From: Nocardia pseudovaccinii NBRC 100343
Lineage (GTDB): Bacteria; Actinomycetota; Actinomycetes; Mycobacteriales; Mycobacteriaceae
Direction: 5' to 3'
Length of the DNA: 42,151 nt
NCBI RefSeq assembly: GCF_001613225.1
Contig: NZ_BDBY01000211.1
Coordinates: 1 to 42,151 of the forward strand
Every line of letters begins with the position of its first letter. Position 1 is the first letter of the stretch. Below are positions 14,056-22,149 of this stretch, piece after piece. Below the pieces are notes generated by a model. That model worked only from the letters and a program-made list of their open reading frames with translations, was not told the DNA's origin and did no database searches. Made by a program: the position numbers and the translations under genes.

Positions 14056-16257
14056 CGGAATTTCGCTGGGCGCTGAACCGGTGCGCTCATCAACTCCTCC
14101 AGTGGTCGTGACCTGGCCTGATCCATCGATATGCAACACCGCTTCGGCGCGATGATCGGATGGCAGCTGATGTGTGACGACGACCACAGTTCGGTCGGGT
14201 TCGACCAGGCCGCTGCCGATATCGAGTAGCTCGCGCAGCAGTCGGGCGCCCGCCTCGGCCTCCAGATGTTCGGTCGGCTCGTCGAGCAGCAGCACCCGCG
14301 CGGGCGAAATGAGCGCGCGGGCGAGCAGAATCCGCCGCCGCTGCCCGCCCGAAACCGCGGCCGCACCTCCGACCAGATCCGTGTGCACACCATCCGACAG
14401 GGATGCCAGCCAATCCCCGAGACCGACCGCGCACAAAGCCTTCTCGGCCGCTTCGACAGTCAGATCCCCCCGCGCGACGCGCAGGTTCTCGAGCACGGAG
14501 GTACCGAAGATGTGCGCATCCTCGGCAAAGAACGTCACCCCGGGCACGGGCGTACCGAACAACCCCGCCCACGCCATGAGCAACGTGGTCTTGCCCGCGC
14601 CGCTCGGTCCGACGACGGCGATCCGCTTTCCCGCCGGACGCTCGGGTAGGTTGCCCGGCAATAGATTTCGTGTGTCGCGGATGCCCGCATCAATGCCCCT
14701 GCGGTCAGTTGTCGCTGGCTCGCCCTCTGTCGACGAGCGGATGCCCGCGTCAACACCGATGCGGTCAGTTGTCGCTGGCTCGCCCTCTGTCGACCGGATA
14801 CCCGCGTCAACACCGATGCGGTCGGGTGTCGCTGGTGCGCCCGCTGTCGACGAGCCCTGCCCGCTGCCCTCGGCTCGTCCGGTGGCATCGCGCAGCCGAT
14901 GATCTCGCGTCGAGTCGTTGGGGCGGTTCATGGCGGAGTCGGTGATCGCGCGGCCGGAGCGTTGCTGCGTCATCGGGTTTCGGGTGGTTTCGAGCAGCGG
15001 GAGGCGGTGCAGGGCCGCGCGAGCGGTGGTGAGGGCCTGCGCGGCGGCGGGCAGGGGGGCGACTGCTTCGAAGGCCGAGAGGGGGAGCAGGACAAGGATG
15101 GTGAGGGCCATGGGGGTCATGGCGGGCGGGTTGGTGCCGTAGATCGCGATGCCGATCAGCAGGGCGCCGAGGACGCTGGCGCCGATCGAGAGTGGCGTCG
15201 CCGCGGCGGCCCAGGCGCTGCGTGCGGCCGCGGAATCCTCGGCGGCGACCGCGCGTTGTCCGGCGTGGTCGGCGGCCGCCAGCGCGGCATCCAGCTTGCC
15301 CGCGACCCGGAGTTCGGCCGCGTGGTCGAGGACCGTGAGCGCCTGCGCGGTGAATTCGGCGCGGTCGGCGCGCACCGCACGTTCGGCCGCACGGGCGGCC
15401 CACCCCGAGAGCCACGGTGCGACGATCCCGGCAATGCCGAGCGATACCGCCAGAATGGCCGCGGCCCCAACCGAAATGGTGGCCATGAGTCCGATCGCGG
15501 CCAGCGACAGCACAATCGCGACCGCGATCGGCACGAACACACGGACCACAGCGGCTCCGAGGTCGTCGATATCGCTGCCGATTCGCACCAGCAGGTCTCC
15601 GCGCCGCAGCGACGCAGCACCATCCGCGCTCGTCGAATCCGTCTCGGCGACCGGACTGCCGTCCGAAGTGTCGCCTCGGCCGAACGCAGACACCTCGCCG
15701 ACGTTCCGAGCCGATTCGACCGAGACACCCCGGCCACGCCGAGAACTGAGGCCAGCCGCGCCAGCCGACACATTCTCGCTCCGGAGCGGACGAAACGCCC
15801 TGTCGAACTTGTCGGCACGTAAGCCGCCGGAACCATCACGGCCGTCGGCTGGACCGTCCGAAGTACCACCTCGCATATCCCGCCGCATCCAGACATCCGA
15901 TTGAGCCAAGGTCCGGTAAACGGTTGTCCGAGCGGTCGTCATCGCACGCAGCGCGACATCATGGGTCGCAAGGCGTTCCAGATATCGGCACAGGCCACGG
16001 GAGATACCGAGCGCCCGCACCGCGACGACAGCAACGCTCAGATCGAGCACCGGAGGCATCTCCCAGGCACGCGCGATCAACCACGCCGCCAGGGCCGCCA
16101 GCCCGAGACCGCTACCCAGCGCCGCCACACCCCACCCGATCGCCACGGCAACCCGCCACGGCGACAACTCGAGCAGCCCCCACATGCGCCGCAGATCCGC
16201 TGCTGGTCCGCGACGAGCCGTTGTGCTCGGCACCGAAGTGTCTCCCGCGCGGTTCAT
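14041..16257 (-). CDS. cydC: Cysteine/glutathione-type ABC exporter subunit CydC, enlarged by linker insertions
   Basis: CydC with CydD forms the ABC exporter needed to assemble cytochrome bd. At 738 residues it is well above the usual 550-580. The membrane domain (residues 30-420) is interrupted by a low-complexity insert at about 128-212, and a second insert at about 425-535 before the ATPase domain contains three 19-20-residue tandem repeats (PATTDRIGVDAGIRS). Walker A GPSGAGKTT (about 550), the FFAEDAHIF Q-loop region, signature VSGGQRRR and Walker B VLLLDEPTEHLE are intact, though the Walker A to Q-loop stretch is short. Start ATG 16257 overlaps the cydD stop (ATGA). Confidence 0.9.
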   Translation of the reverse strand: MNRAGDTSVPSTTARRGPAADLRRMWGLLELSPWRVAVAIGWGVAALGSGLGLAALAAWLIARAWEMPPVLDLSVAVVAVRALGISRGLCRYLERLATHDVALRAMTTARTTVYRTLAQSDVWMRRDMRGGTSDGPADGRDGSGGLRADKFDRAFRPLRSENVSAGAAGLSSRRGRGVSVESARNVGEVSAFGRGDTSDGSPVAETDSTSADGAASLRRGDLLVRIGSDIDDLGAAVVRVFVPIAVAIVLSLAAIGLMATISVGAAAILAVSLGIAGIVAPWLSGWAARAAERAVRADRAEFTAQALTVLDHAAELRVAGKLDAALAAADHAGQRAVAAEDSAAARSAWAAAATPLSIGASVLGALLIGIAIYGTNPPAMTPMALTILVLLPLSAFEAVAPLPAAAQALTTARAALHRLPLLETTRNPMTQQRSGRAITDSAMNRPNDSTRDHRLRDATGRAEGSGQGSSTAGAPATPDRIGVDAGIRSTEGEPATTDRIGVDAGIRSSTEGEPATTDRRGIDAGIRDTRNLLPGNLPERPAGKRIAVVGPSGAGKTTLLMAWAGLFGTPVPGVTFFAEDAHIFGTSVLENLRVARGDLTVEAAEKALCAVGLGDWLASLSDGVHTDLVGGAAAVSGGQRRRILLARALISPARVLLLDEPTEHLEAEAGARLLRELLDIGSGLVEPDRTVVVVTHQLPSDHRAEAVLHIDGSGQVTTTGGVDERTGSAPSEIPLPTH
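14678..14854 (-). repeat. Three tandem 57-60-bp repeats inside cydC
   Basis: Units at 14678-14737, 14738-14794 and 14795-14854 are near copies beginning CGGATGCCCGCGTCAACACC on the + strand. Lengths of 60, 57 and 60 keep the reading frame, so copy-number change would lengthen or shorten the CydC linker by 19-20 residues without breaking the gene. Confidence 0.88.
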
Positions 16258-18254
16258 GAGACGACTGCCTGAGGTGCGGTCGAGTGGATGGGGATTATGT
16301 GATCGGCGGCGGCGAGGACAGTTGGGCGGTGGGCTATGACGATTACGGTTGCGCCGGTGCGAGCTCGCTGTTGTAGCGCAGTGAGGACGGTGGCTTCGGC
16401 GGCGTGGTCCAGATGGGCGGTTGGTTCGTCCAAAAGGAGGATCGGGCGATCGGCGGCGAGCACTCTGGTGAGGGCCAGGCGTTGGCGCTGGCCGAGCGAG
16501 AGGCCGATGCCGCCCGCGCCGACGATCGTGTTCCAGCCGTCGGGGAGTTCGTCGAGAACCACGTCGAATCCGGTTGCGATGCAGGCGGCTTCGAGTTCGT
16601 CGAGCACTCGGGCCGCACCCTTGGCCGTGGTGTCGGGTGTGTGCGCGCCGAGTAATTCGAGATTCTCCCGCAGCGTTCCCGGGACCAGGACCGGACGTTG
16701 CGGCAGCCAGGCCACGCGCGACCACCAAGCCTGCTGATCCAGCGCACGCAGGTCGGTGCCATCGACCTTCACCGCGCCGGACTCCGGCGTGATCAAACCC
16801 AGGATTGCTTGCAGCGCAGTCGATTTCCCGCTCCCGTTGGGTCCGGTGAACACAGTCACCAACCCCGGCCGCAACACCGCCGTCAGCCCGGCGGGCGCAA
16901 ACCCGTCCCTGGCACGTACCGAGAGATCGCATATCTCGATGAGGCCCCGGCCATCTCTGCCGACTTCCTGCCTCGTCTCGGCGGGATCGCCATTCGATGC
17001 CGCTGAACCGAGTTCACTGTCCCTGCCGTCGTCCCCGCTCGCCACAGCACCCGCACCGCCGAGAATCCCGTGATGGGAGCCGACGACGGCCACAGGATCA
17101 ACACCATTGGTGCTCGAAACCGGCCTAACAGCACCTGCGCACCCGGGCGCCGCCGCCCGGACAACGCCCGCTCCGCCAACCGCAGCACCAGCCCCACTAG
17201 TCCCGGAGACCGACCGGACAGCGTCCCCGTCGGCCGCCTGACCATCGGCACCCGATTCGGCCCGAACCTGCGCAGACGGCTCGAGAACGGCAAAGGCCTT
17301 GTCCGCGGCCGCCATTCCGTCCTGCGCCGCATGGAACCGCTCCCCCACCATCCGCAGCGGCAGATACACCTCCGGTGCGAGAATCAACGCCACCAGCCCG
17401 GCATACAGACTCATCTCGCCGTATACGAGCCGCAGTCCAATGGACACCGCGATCAACGCAACGCTGAGCGTGGCAAGCATCTCGAGCACCATCGACGACA
17501 GGAACGCGATCCGAAGCGCACGCATAGTGCGCTGCCGCAACGCATCCCCGAGCGCGCGTACCCGGTGTTCCATCGAACCCGTCCGCCCCGCGCTTCCCTC
17601 CCGCCCCAAGGCCCGCAACGTCGGCATTCCGGCAAAGAGATCGAGCAGTTGATCCGACAGCCGTGTGGTCGCGACGAGCGTTGCCTCCGCCCTGCCCTGC
17701 GTGAGCAGACCGATGAGCACCATGAACACCGGAATCAACGGCAGCGTTACCACGGCGATGAGACCGGAGACCGGATCATGAAACCCGATGACCACCAAGA
17801 CAATCGGCGGCACCAGGCAAGCAAGGAGCAGCGCGGGCAGATACCCGGTGAGATACGCCCGCAGCCCGGTCAGCCCGGTACTCACGACAACCGCCAATTC
17901 GGTTCGCCGAGTTTCGAGTTCGCGCGGCGGCAGCTGAGCCCCGGCGGCAAGCACCGCGGTTTCCAGTTCCGCGACCACCGCGGCCCCCGCCCGATGCGCG
18001 ATCCGCGACTGCACCCAGGTGGCGAGCACCCGACAGCCGATGGCGGCCACGAGCACAACCAACTCGAATGTCCACGCCCCGAAGCTGCGCCGACCGGGAT
18101 CGGTGACGACCCCGGCCAGCACCGTCGCCAGTGCGACCGCCGTGACCACGATCGAACCCGTGATCATCACGGACAGTGCCACACTCAGCACCAGGTAGCG
18201 GCGGGCCGAGCGCGCGTACTTCCACAACCGGGGGTCGACGGGCGGGCGAGCCAT
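16254..18254 (-). CDS. cydD: ABC exporter subunit CydD, with a long linker before the ATPase domain
   Basis: CydD is the partner of CydC in cytochrome bd maturation. This 666-residue protein (usual about 550) has a six-helix membrane domain (residues 15-320), then a Gly/Ala/Ser/Asp-rich linker of about 110 residues (about 328-440), then the ATPase: Walker A GPNGSGKST, Q-loop AWLPQRPVLVPGTLRENL, signature LSLGQRQR (Leu-Gly in place of Gly-Gly), Walker B ILLLDEPTAHLD and the H-loop IAHR. The frame runs far upstream in antisense to cydB; the start is ATG 18254 (MARPPVDPRLW), 2 bases after cydB. Confidence 0.92.
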   Translation of the reverse strand: MARPPVDPRLWKYARSARRYLVLSVALSVMITGSIVVTAVALATVLAGVVTDPGRRSFGAWTFELVVLVAAIGCRVLATWVQSRIAHRAGAAVVAELETAVLAAGAQLPPRELETRRTELAVVVSTGLTGLRAYLTGYLPALLLACLVPPIVLVVIGFHDPVSGLIAVVTLPLIPVFMVLIGLLTQGRAEATLVATTRLSDQLLDLFAGMPTLRALGREGSAGRTGSMEHRVRALGDALRQRTMRALRIAFLSSMVLEMLATLSVALIAVSIGLRLVYGEMSLYAGLVALILAPEVYLPLRMVGERFHAAQDGMAAADKAFAVLEPSAQVRAESGADGQAADGDAVRSVSGTSGAGAAVGGAGVVRAAAPGCAGAVRPVSSTNGVDPVAVVGSHHGILGGAGAVASGDDGRDSELGSAASNGDPAETRQEVGRDGRGLIEICDLSVRARDGFAPAGLTAVLRPGLVTVFTGPNGSGKSTALQAILGLITPESGAVKVDGTDLRALDQQAWWSRVAWLPQRPVLVPGTLRENLELLGAHTPDTTAKGAARVLDELEAACIATGFDVVLDELPDGWNTIVGAGGIGLSLGQRQRLALTRVLAADRPILLLDEPTAHLDHAAEATVLTALQQRARTGATVIVIAHRPTVLAAADHIIPIHSTAPQAVVS

Positions 18255-18256
18255 GA

Positions 18257-19288
18257 TCAGTCCTTGACGGCTTCGAACGGCAGGCCGATCGGCGCGGGAA
18301 TCTGCTCGACCGTAATCCGTTTGCGGAACACCCAGTACGTCCAACCCTGATAGCCCAGCACCACGGGCGTGACGACCACGGCCGCCCAGCTCATCACCTT
18401 CAGCGTGTACGGCGTCGAGGAGGCGTTGTCGATGGTCAGGTTGAACATGTCGCTGATGGTGGACGGCAGCACATTCGGATACAGCGACCCGAACAGCAGC
18501 ACCGTGGCCGCCGCGGTGGTGACCGCCGTGCCGACGAACGCCCACCCGTCGCGGTCGGCGAAACTCGCCGCGCCCGCGAGCAGCAGCCCGACTACCGCCA
18601 GCGCCAACGGAATCCAGGTCCATCCGGTTCCGTAGGCCAACTGCGTCCACACGCCGAACACACCGACCACGATCGCGGTCGGCGCCAGCAACAATCGCAC
18701 CGTCTTCGCCGCATCGGCGCGCACCTCGCCGCCGGTCTTCAGCACCAAGAAGACCGCACCGTGCAGCGCGAACAGCAATCCGGTCGCGAGTCCGCCGAGC
18801 AAGGCGTACGGCCCGAGCAGATCCCACGCCGAGCCCGCGATGTGCTTCTTCTCGTTCAGCGGCACCCCCCGCACGACGTTGGCGAATATCCAGCCCCATG
18901 CCAATGCCGGTACCCAGGAACCGATTCCGATCGCGGCATCGCACCAGGCCCGCCACCGCGCATCGTCGATCTTGCTGCGATATTCGATGGCGCAGACCCG
19001 CGCGATCAGCGCGATCAGCACGAGCAGCAATGCGATGTAGAAACCGGAGAACAGGCTCGCGTACCACTCCGGAAAGGCGGCGAACATCGCACCGGCCGCA
19101 GTGATCAACCACACCTCGTTGCCGTCCCATACCGGCCCGATCGTATTCAGCACCACCCGCCTTCGGGTATCGCTGCCCTTGCCGAGGATCGGCATCAGCA
19201 TGCCGACCCCGAAGTCGAAGCCCTCCAGCACGAAGTAGCCGGTGAACAAGACGCCGATCAGCAGAAACCAGAACTGTTGCAGATTCAT
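18257..19288 (-). CDS. cydB: Cytochrome bd ubiquinol/menaquinol oxidase subunit II
   Basis: This 343-residue membrane protein with eight or nine helices begins MNLQQFWFLLIGVLFTGYFVLEGFDFG, the typical CydB opening, and contains the GPVWDGNEVW motif. It forms the structural partner of CydA in the high-affinity, non-proton-pumping terminal oxidase used at low oxygen. It lies 9 bases after cydA and 2 bases before cydD. Confidence 0.96.
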   Translation of the reverse strand: MNLQQFWFLLIGVLFTGYFVLEGFDFGVGMLMPILGKGSDTRRRVVLNTIGPVWDGNEVWLITAAGAMFAAFPEWYASLFSGFYIALLLVLIALIARVCAIEYRSKIDDARWRAWCDAAIGIGSWVPALAWGWIFANVVRGVPLNEKKHIAGSAWDLLGPYALLGGLATGLLFALHGAVFLVLKTGGEVRADAAKTVRLLLAPTAIVVGVFGVWTQLAYGTGWTWIPLALAVVGLLLAGAASFADRDGWAFVGTAVTTAAATVLLFGSLYPNVLPSTISDMFNLTIDNASSTPYTLKVMSWAAVVVTPVVLGYQGWTYWVFRKRITVEQIPAPIGLPFEAVKD

Positions 19289-19297
19289 CGTCGGCTC

Positions 19298-20782
19298 CTA
19301 ATAGGCGAACGAAAGCTGTTCGACGGCAGGTTCTTCGGCCTGATGACGACTGCCCGTATCGTCTGGTCCGCCGGTCGGAATCTTCGCGGGCTCGGGTCCG
19401 GCGACCGTGTAGCGCCGCATCAGGTAGAACCACACCACCGCGAGCGCGCCGTACAGCAGGGTGAACACCACGAGCGAGGTGATCACCGTGCCCGCGACGT
19501 GGTCGGAGACGCCCTGCTGCACCATCAGCCGCAGGCTCTGGTCACCGGTCGGATTCGGCGCGACAACCCATGGCTGCCTACCCATTTCGGTGAAGACCCA
19601 GCCCGCGCTATTGGCCAGGAACGGAGTCGGGATGGCGATCAGGCACAGCCACGAGTACCAGCGCTTGTCGGTGATCCGGCCGCCGCGGGTCAGCCAGAGG
19701 CCGACCAACCAGAGCAGGATCGCACCGGCCGACAGGCCGATCATGGCCCGGAAGGACCAGTAGGTGACGAACAGATTGGGCCGGTAGTCGCCGGGCCCGA
19801 ACTTCGCGTTGTACGCGTGCTGGAGATCGGAGACACCGTCCAAGGTGACGTCGCTGAACTTGCCCTTGGCCAAATACGGCAACACGTACGGCACCTCGAG
19901 TACGTGCGTCACACTGTCGCAGTTGTTGTGCGTGCCGATGGTCAGCACCGAGAAGTCCGGATCGGTTGCGGTATTGCACAGCGATTCCGCCGAAGCCATT
20001 TTCATCGGCTGCTGTTCGAACATCAGCTTGCCCTGCACATCACCGGTGAAGAACAGCGCGACACCGGCAATGACGATCACCCACAGGCCGCCGCGTCCGC
20101 CGGAGCGCCACATCGTTCGCGCCTCAGCGACTTTGGTCTCGTCACCGCTGCGCGCATTGCGCACCATCCACCAGCCGCAGATGCCGACCACAAAAGTTCC
20201 CGAGGTCAGGAATGCTCCGGCCACCACGTGCGGAAATGCCGCCAGGGTCGTGTTATTGGTGAGCACCGTCCAAATGCTGGTGAGTTCGGCGCGTCCCCGT
20301 TCCGGGTTGTATCTGGCGCCGACCGGATGCTGCATGAACGAATTTGCCGCGACGATGAAGTACGCGGAGGCATTCACCCCGATCGCGACGAACCAAATCG
20401 TCGCCAGGTGCACCATTTTCGGCAGCCTGGTCCAACCGAAGATCCACAGGCCGATGAAGGTCGATTCCAGGAAGAATGCGACGAGCGCCTCCAGCGCGAG
20501 CGGTGCGCCGAAGACGTCACCGACGAAGCGGGAGTATTCGCTCCAGTTCATGCCGAACTGGAATTCCTGCACGATGCCGGTCGCGACACCGAGCGCGAAA
20601 TTGATCAGGAACAGCTTCCCGAAGAATTTGGTCAGCCGGTACCAATGCTCTTTGCCGGTAATCACCCAGGCGGTCTGCATACCCGCCACCAGCGGAGCCA
20701 GACCGATCGTCAACGGTACGAAAATGAAGTGATAGACGGTCGTGATGCCGAACTGCCAACGCGATAAGTCCAGGACGCTCAA
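19298..20782 (-). CDS. cydA: Cytochrome bd oxidase subunit I
   Basis: This 494-residue heme-bearing catalytic subunit oxidises menaquinol and reduces oxygen. Heme ligands His18 (TTVYHF) and His185 (AAFPHVVAGA), the proton-path acids Glu98 and Glu106 and the GRQPW signature (EMGRQPWVV) are visible; the Q-loop is the short type. The start codon is TTG at 20782, giving MSVLDLSRWQFG, with GGGAGG six bases upstream; no ATG or GTG fits the family N-terminus. First gene of cydABDC. An inverted repeat covers its likely -10 box. Confidence 0.95.
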   Translation of the reverse strand: MSVLDLSRWQFGITTVYHFIFVPLTIGLAPLVAGMQTAWVITGKEHWYRLTKFFGKLFLINFALGVATGIVQEFQFGMNWSEYSRFVGDVFGAPLALEALVAFFLESTFIGLWIFGWTRLPKMVHLATIWFVAIGVNASAYFIVAANSFMQHPVGARYNPERGRAELTSIWTVLTNNTTLAAFPHVVAGAFLTSGTFVVGICGWWMVRNARSGDETKVAEARTMWRSGGRGGLWVIVIAGVALFFTGDVQGKLMFEQQPMKMASAESLCNTATDPDFSVLTIGTHNNCDSVTHVLEVPYVLPYLAKGKFSDVTLDGVSDLQHAYNAKFGPGDYRPNLFVTYWSFRAMIGLSAGAILLWLVGLWLTRGGRITDKRWYSWLCLIAIPTPFLANSAGWVFTEMGRQPWVVAPNPTGDQSLRLMVQQGVSDHVAGTVITSLVVFTLLYGALAVVWFYLMRRYTVAGPEPAKIPTGGPDDTGSRHQAEEPAVEQLSFAY

Positions 20783-20800
20783 AACCGACCTCCCGCCGAT

Positions 20801-20816
20801 CTACGACATTACGTAG
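20801..20816. promoter_or_regulatory. Inverted repeat over the candidate cydA -10 box
   Basis: CTACG and CGTAG flank ACATTA, whose complement TAATGT is a TANNNT-type -10 for cydA. A repressor bound here would block the promoter. The regulator is not identifiable from sequence. Confidence 0.4.
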
Positions 20817-20917
20817 TAAGAGTACGCCCGGGAATGGGTCCATCAGGGAGGCGTACGCCACGACACACTGGCGCAACCGACCCTCAACGACCCGTTTTCC
20901 GAGCTCGCCGAGTACTC

Positions 20918-20930
20918 CTACACGCTGTAG
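20918..20930. repeat. Short palindrome CTACA-CGC-TGTAG between pabC and cydA
   Basis: A 5-bp perfect inverted repeat with a 3-base centre lies 28 bases past the pabC stop codon and 136 bases upstream of the cydA start. It resembles an operator half-site arrangement (CTAC...GTAG) like that at 20801-20816, but with a different spacer. Nothing else is evident in this 175-base gap. Confidence 0.3.
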
Positions 20931-20957
20931 TAGGACGAAGATCACGGCCCGGCGAAC

Positions 20958-21875
20958 TCACCAATCGCCGATGGCCCCGGCCCGCTCCACTCCTCGGTCC
21001 ACCAATTCGATGATTTCGGCCGCATTGTCCGGCGCCATCATGCGCAATCCATCCAGCGAATTCACCCTGGCGGCGAGGGTGATGCTCGACAGCAGCCAAA
21101 TGCTGTCGCAGGTCAACAGGTCGGCGGTGAACAACGAGTCGTAGCTGCACTTCCACCCGGCCTTCTCGGCCTCGGCGAAAAGCGCGCGCTGAGTGACCCC
21201 GGGCAGTACGCCGTTCTTGGCGGGCGGGGTGATCAACTGCTTGTCGCGCACGATCACCACCGACGAGCGCGGCCCCTCCAGCACCCGGTTCTCGGTACTG
21301 GTGAAGATCACGTCATCGGCGCCCATCCGCTGCGCGAACCGCAGCGCCGCCATATTGGTGGCATAGGAGAGGGTCTTCGCACCCAGCAGTTGCCACGGCG
21401 CGGCCTGCGCCAGATCGACCGAGATCCCACGCGATAGCGACACCACCGCGACGCCATCGGTGCGCGCCTTCTGCACCCGCTCCGGCACCGGCAGCACCAG
21501 TACATAGGAAGTCGGCACCGGCACCGCGGCCGCGAGATCACCCGAGGTGACGCTGGACGGGGCCGACAGCTCGGTATCGCGCCCACGGGTGAGGACCAGC
21601 CGCATCAGGCCCTCGCGGTCGATACCCCATTCCTTCGTCGCCGTCTCGACCGCGTCTCGCCATTTCCCCAGCTCGGGCTCGGGTAGATCGAGCGCCTGCG
21701 CCGAACGACGCAGTCGGCCTAGATGAAATTCGATCGCGCACGCGTCACCGGCGCGAACCAAAACCGACTCGAAGACACCGTCACCGCGCAGTACGCCGAT
21801 GTCGTCGGCAAACAACAACGGCGCGTCCGGATCCTGGACGGCGCCGTCGAGTGTTACAAGAACTCGATCCACCAT
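20958..21875 (-). CDS. pabC: Aminodeoxychorismate lyase-type class IV aminotransferase
   Basis: This 305-residue PLP enzyme probably converts 4-amino-4-deoxychorismate to 4-aminobenzoate and pyruvate for folate synthesis. The PLP lysine is Lys167 in LLGAKTLSYATNM, and the conserved ENRVLEG (PLP-contacting Glu) and GVLPGVTQ phosphate-binding motifs are present. Class IV also includes branched-chain and D-amino-acid aminotransferases, so the exact reaction rests on synteny with Rv0812. ATG 21875 lies 6 bases after a TACGCT box, so the message is probably leaderless. Confidence 0.85.
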   Translation of the reverse strand: MVDRVLVTLDGAVQDPDAPLLFADDIGVLRGDGVFESVLVRAGDACAIEFHLGRLRRSAQALDLPEPELGKWRDAVETATKEWGIDREGLMRLVLTRGRDTELSAPSSVTSGDLAAAVPVPTSYVLVLPVPERVQKARTDGVAVVSLSRGISVDLAQAAPWQLLGAKTLSYATNMAALRFAQRMGADDVIFTSTENRVLEGPRSSVVIVRDKQLITPPAKNGVLPGVTQRALFAEAEKAGWKCSYDSLFTADLLTCDSIWLLSSITLAARVNSLDGLRMMAPDNAAEIIELVDRGVERAGAIGDW

Positions 21876-21881
21876 GGGACG

Positions 21882-21887
21882 AGCGTA
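21882..21887 (-). promoter_or_regulatory. -10 box (TACGCT) of a probable leaderless pabC promoter
   Basis: TACGCT on the minus strand is followed by 6 bases and ATG 21875, with no ribosome site between. Confidence 0.5.
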
Positions 21888-21927
21888 GGCGCTGTTCGTT
21901 GACCGCGCCTAGGACTGTGTAGGATTT

Positions 21928-22043
21928 GCGGCGCCTGCGGCGCCGCGTGTTCGCGGCCCCCTTCTGTCTCGTGGCCGAGCGGCCGAGACTCGCGCCTACG
22001 GCGCATGCGCTTCGGCCACTCGGCCACGAGACGGGCCGCGAAC
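21928..22043. repeat. Long nested palindromic element, probably a dispersed repeat
   Basis: First comes a perfect hairpin GCGGCGCC-TGC-GGCGCCGC (21928-21946). Next is a long inverted repeat: GTTCGCGGCCC (21949-21959) with GGGCCGCGAAC (22033-22043), GTCTCGTGGCCGAG (21966-21979) with CTCGGCCACGAGAC (22019-22032), and GGCCGA with TCGGCC inside. A GCGCC-TAC-GGCGC hairpin lies in the loop. The same hairpin plus GTGTTCGC recurs at 42125-42151. It fills the gap between divergent pabC and ygfZ. Confidence 0.85.
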
Positions 22044-22136
22044 GTCGCTCGTAAGACTCGCTCCGTAGTGGTTCCTCAGCAGCACACGTTTCGTCTACTC
22101 AATGGGCCGCTGACAGCAACCGATCTGATTCGCGCT

Positions 22137-22142
22137 TAGAGT
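22137..22142 (+). promoter_or_regulatory. -10 box (TAGAGT) of a probable leaderless ygfZ promoter
   Basis: TAGAGT is followed by 7 bases and GTG 22150. This spacing selects 22150 over the in-frame GTG at 22141, which would overlap the box. Confidence 0.55.
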
Positions 22143-22149
22143 GGTTTAC

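Noticed and set aside
14678..14854. CRISPR-like array
   Set aside because: The tandem units are contiguous without unique spacers and are in frame in cydC.
18761..20767. 668-residue + frame antisense to cydA and cydB
   Set aside because: Highly charged, His/Arg/Gln-rich shadow of two genes with firm cytochrome bd signatures.
20817..20930. Stop-to-stop + frame of about 37 codons ending ELAEYSYTL
   Set aside because: Composition looks coding-like, but there is no ATG or GTG start and no ribosome site; it may be a gene remnant but cannot be supported.
21928..22043. Intrinsic terminator or insertion-sequence end
   Set aside because: It lies between divergent genes with no transcript to stop, has no T-run, and no transposase is adjacent; a dispersed palindromic repeat fits better.
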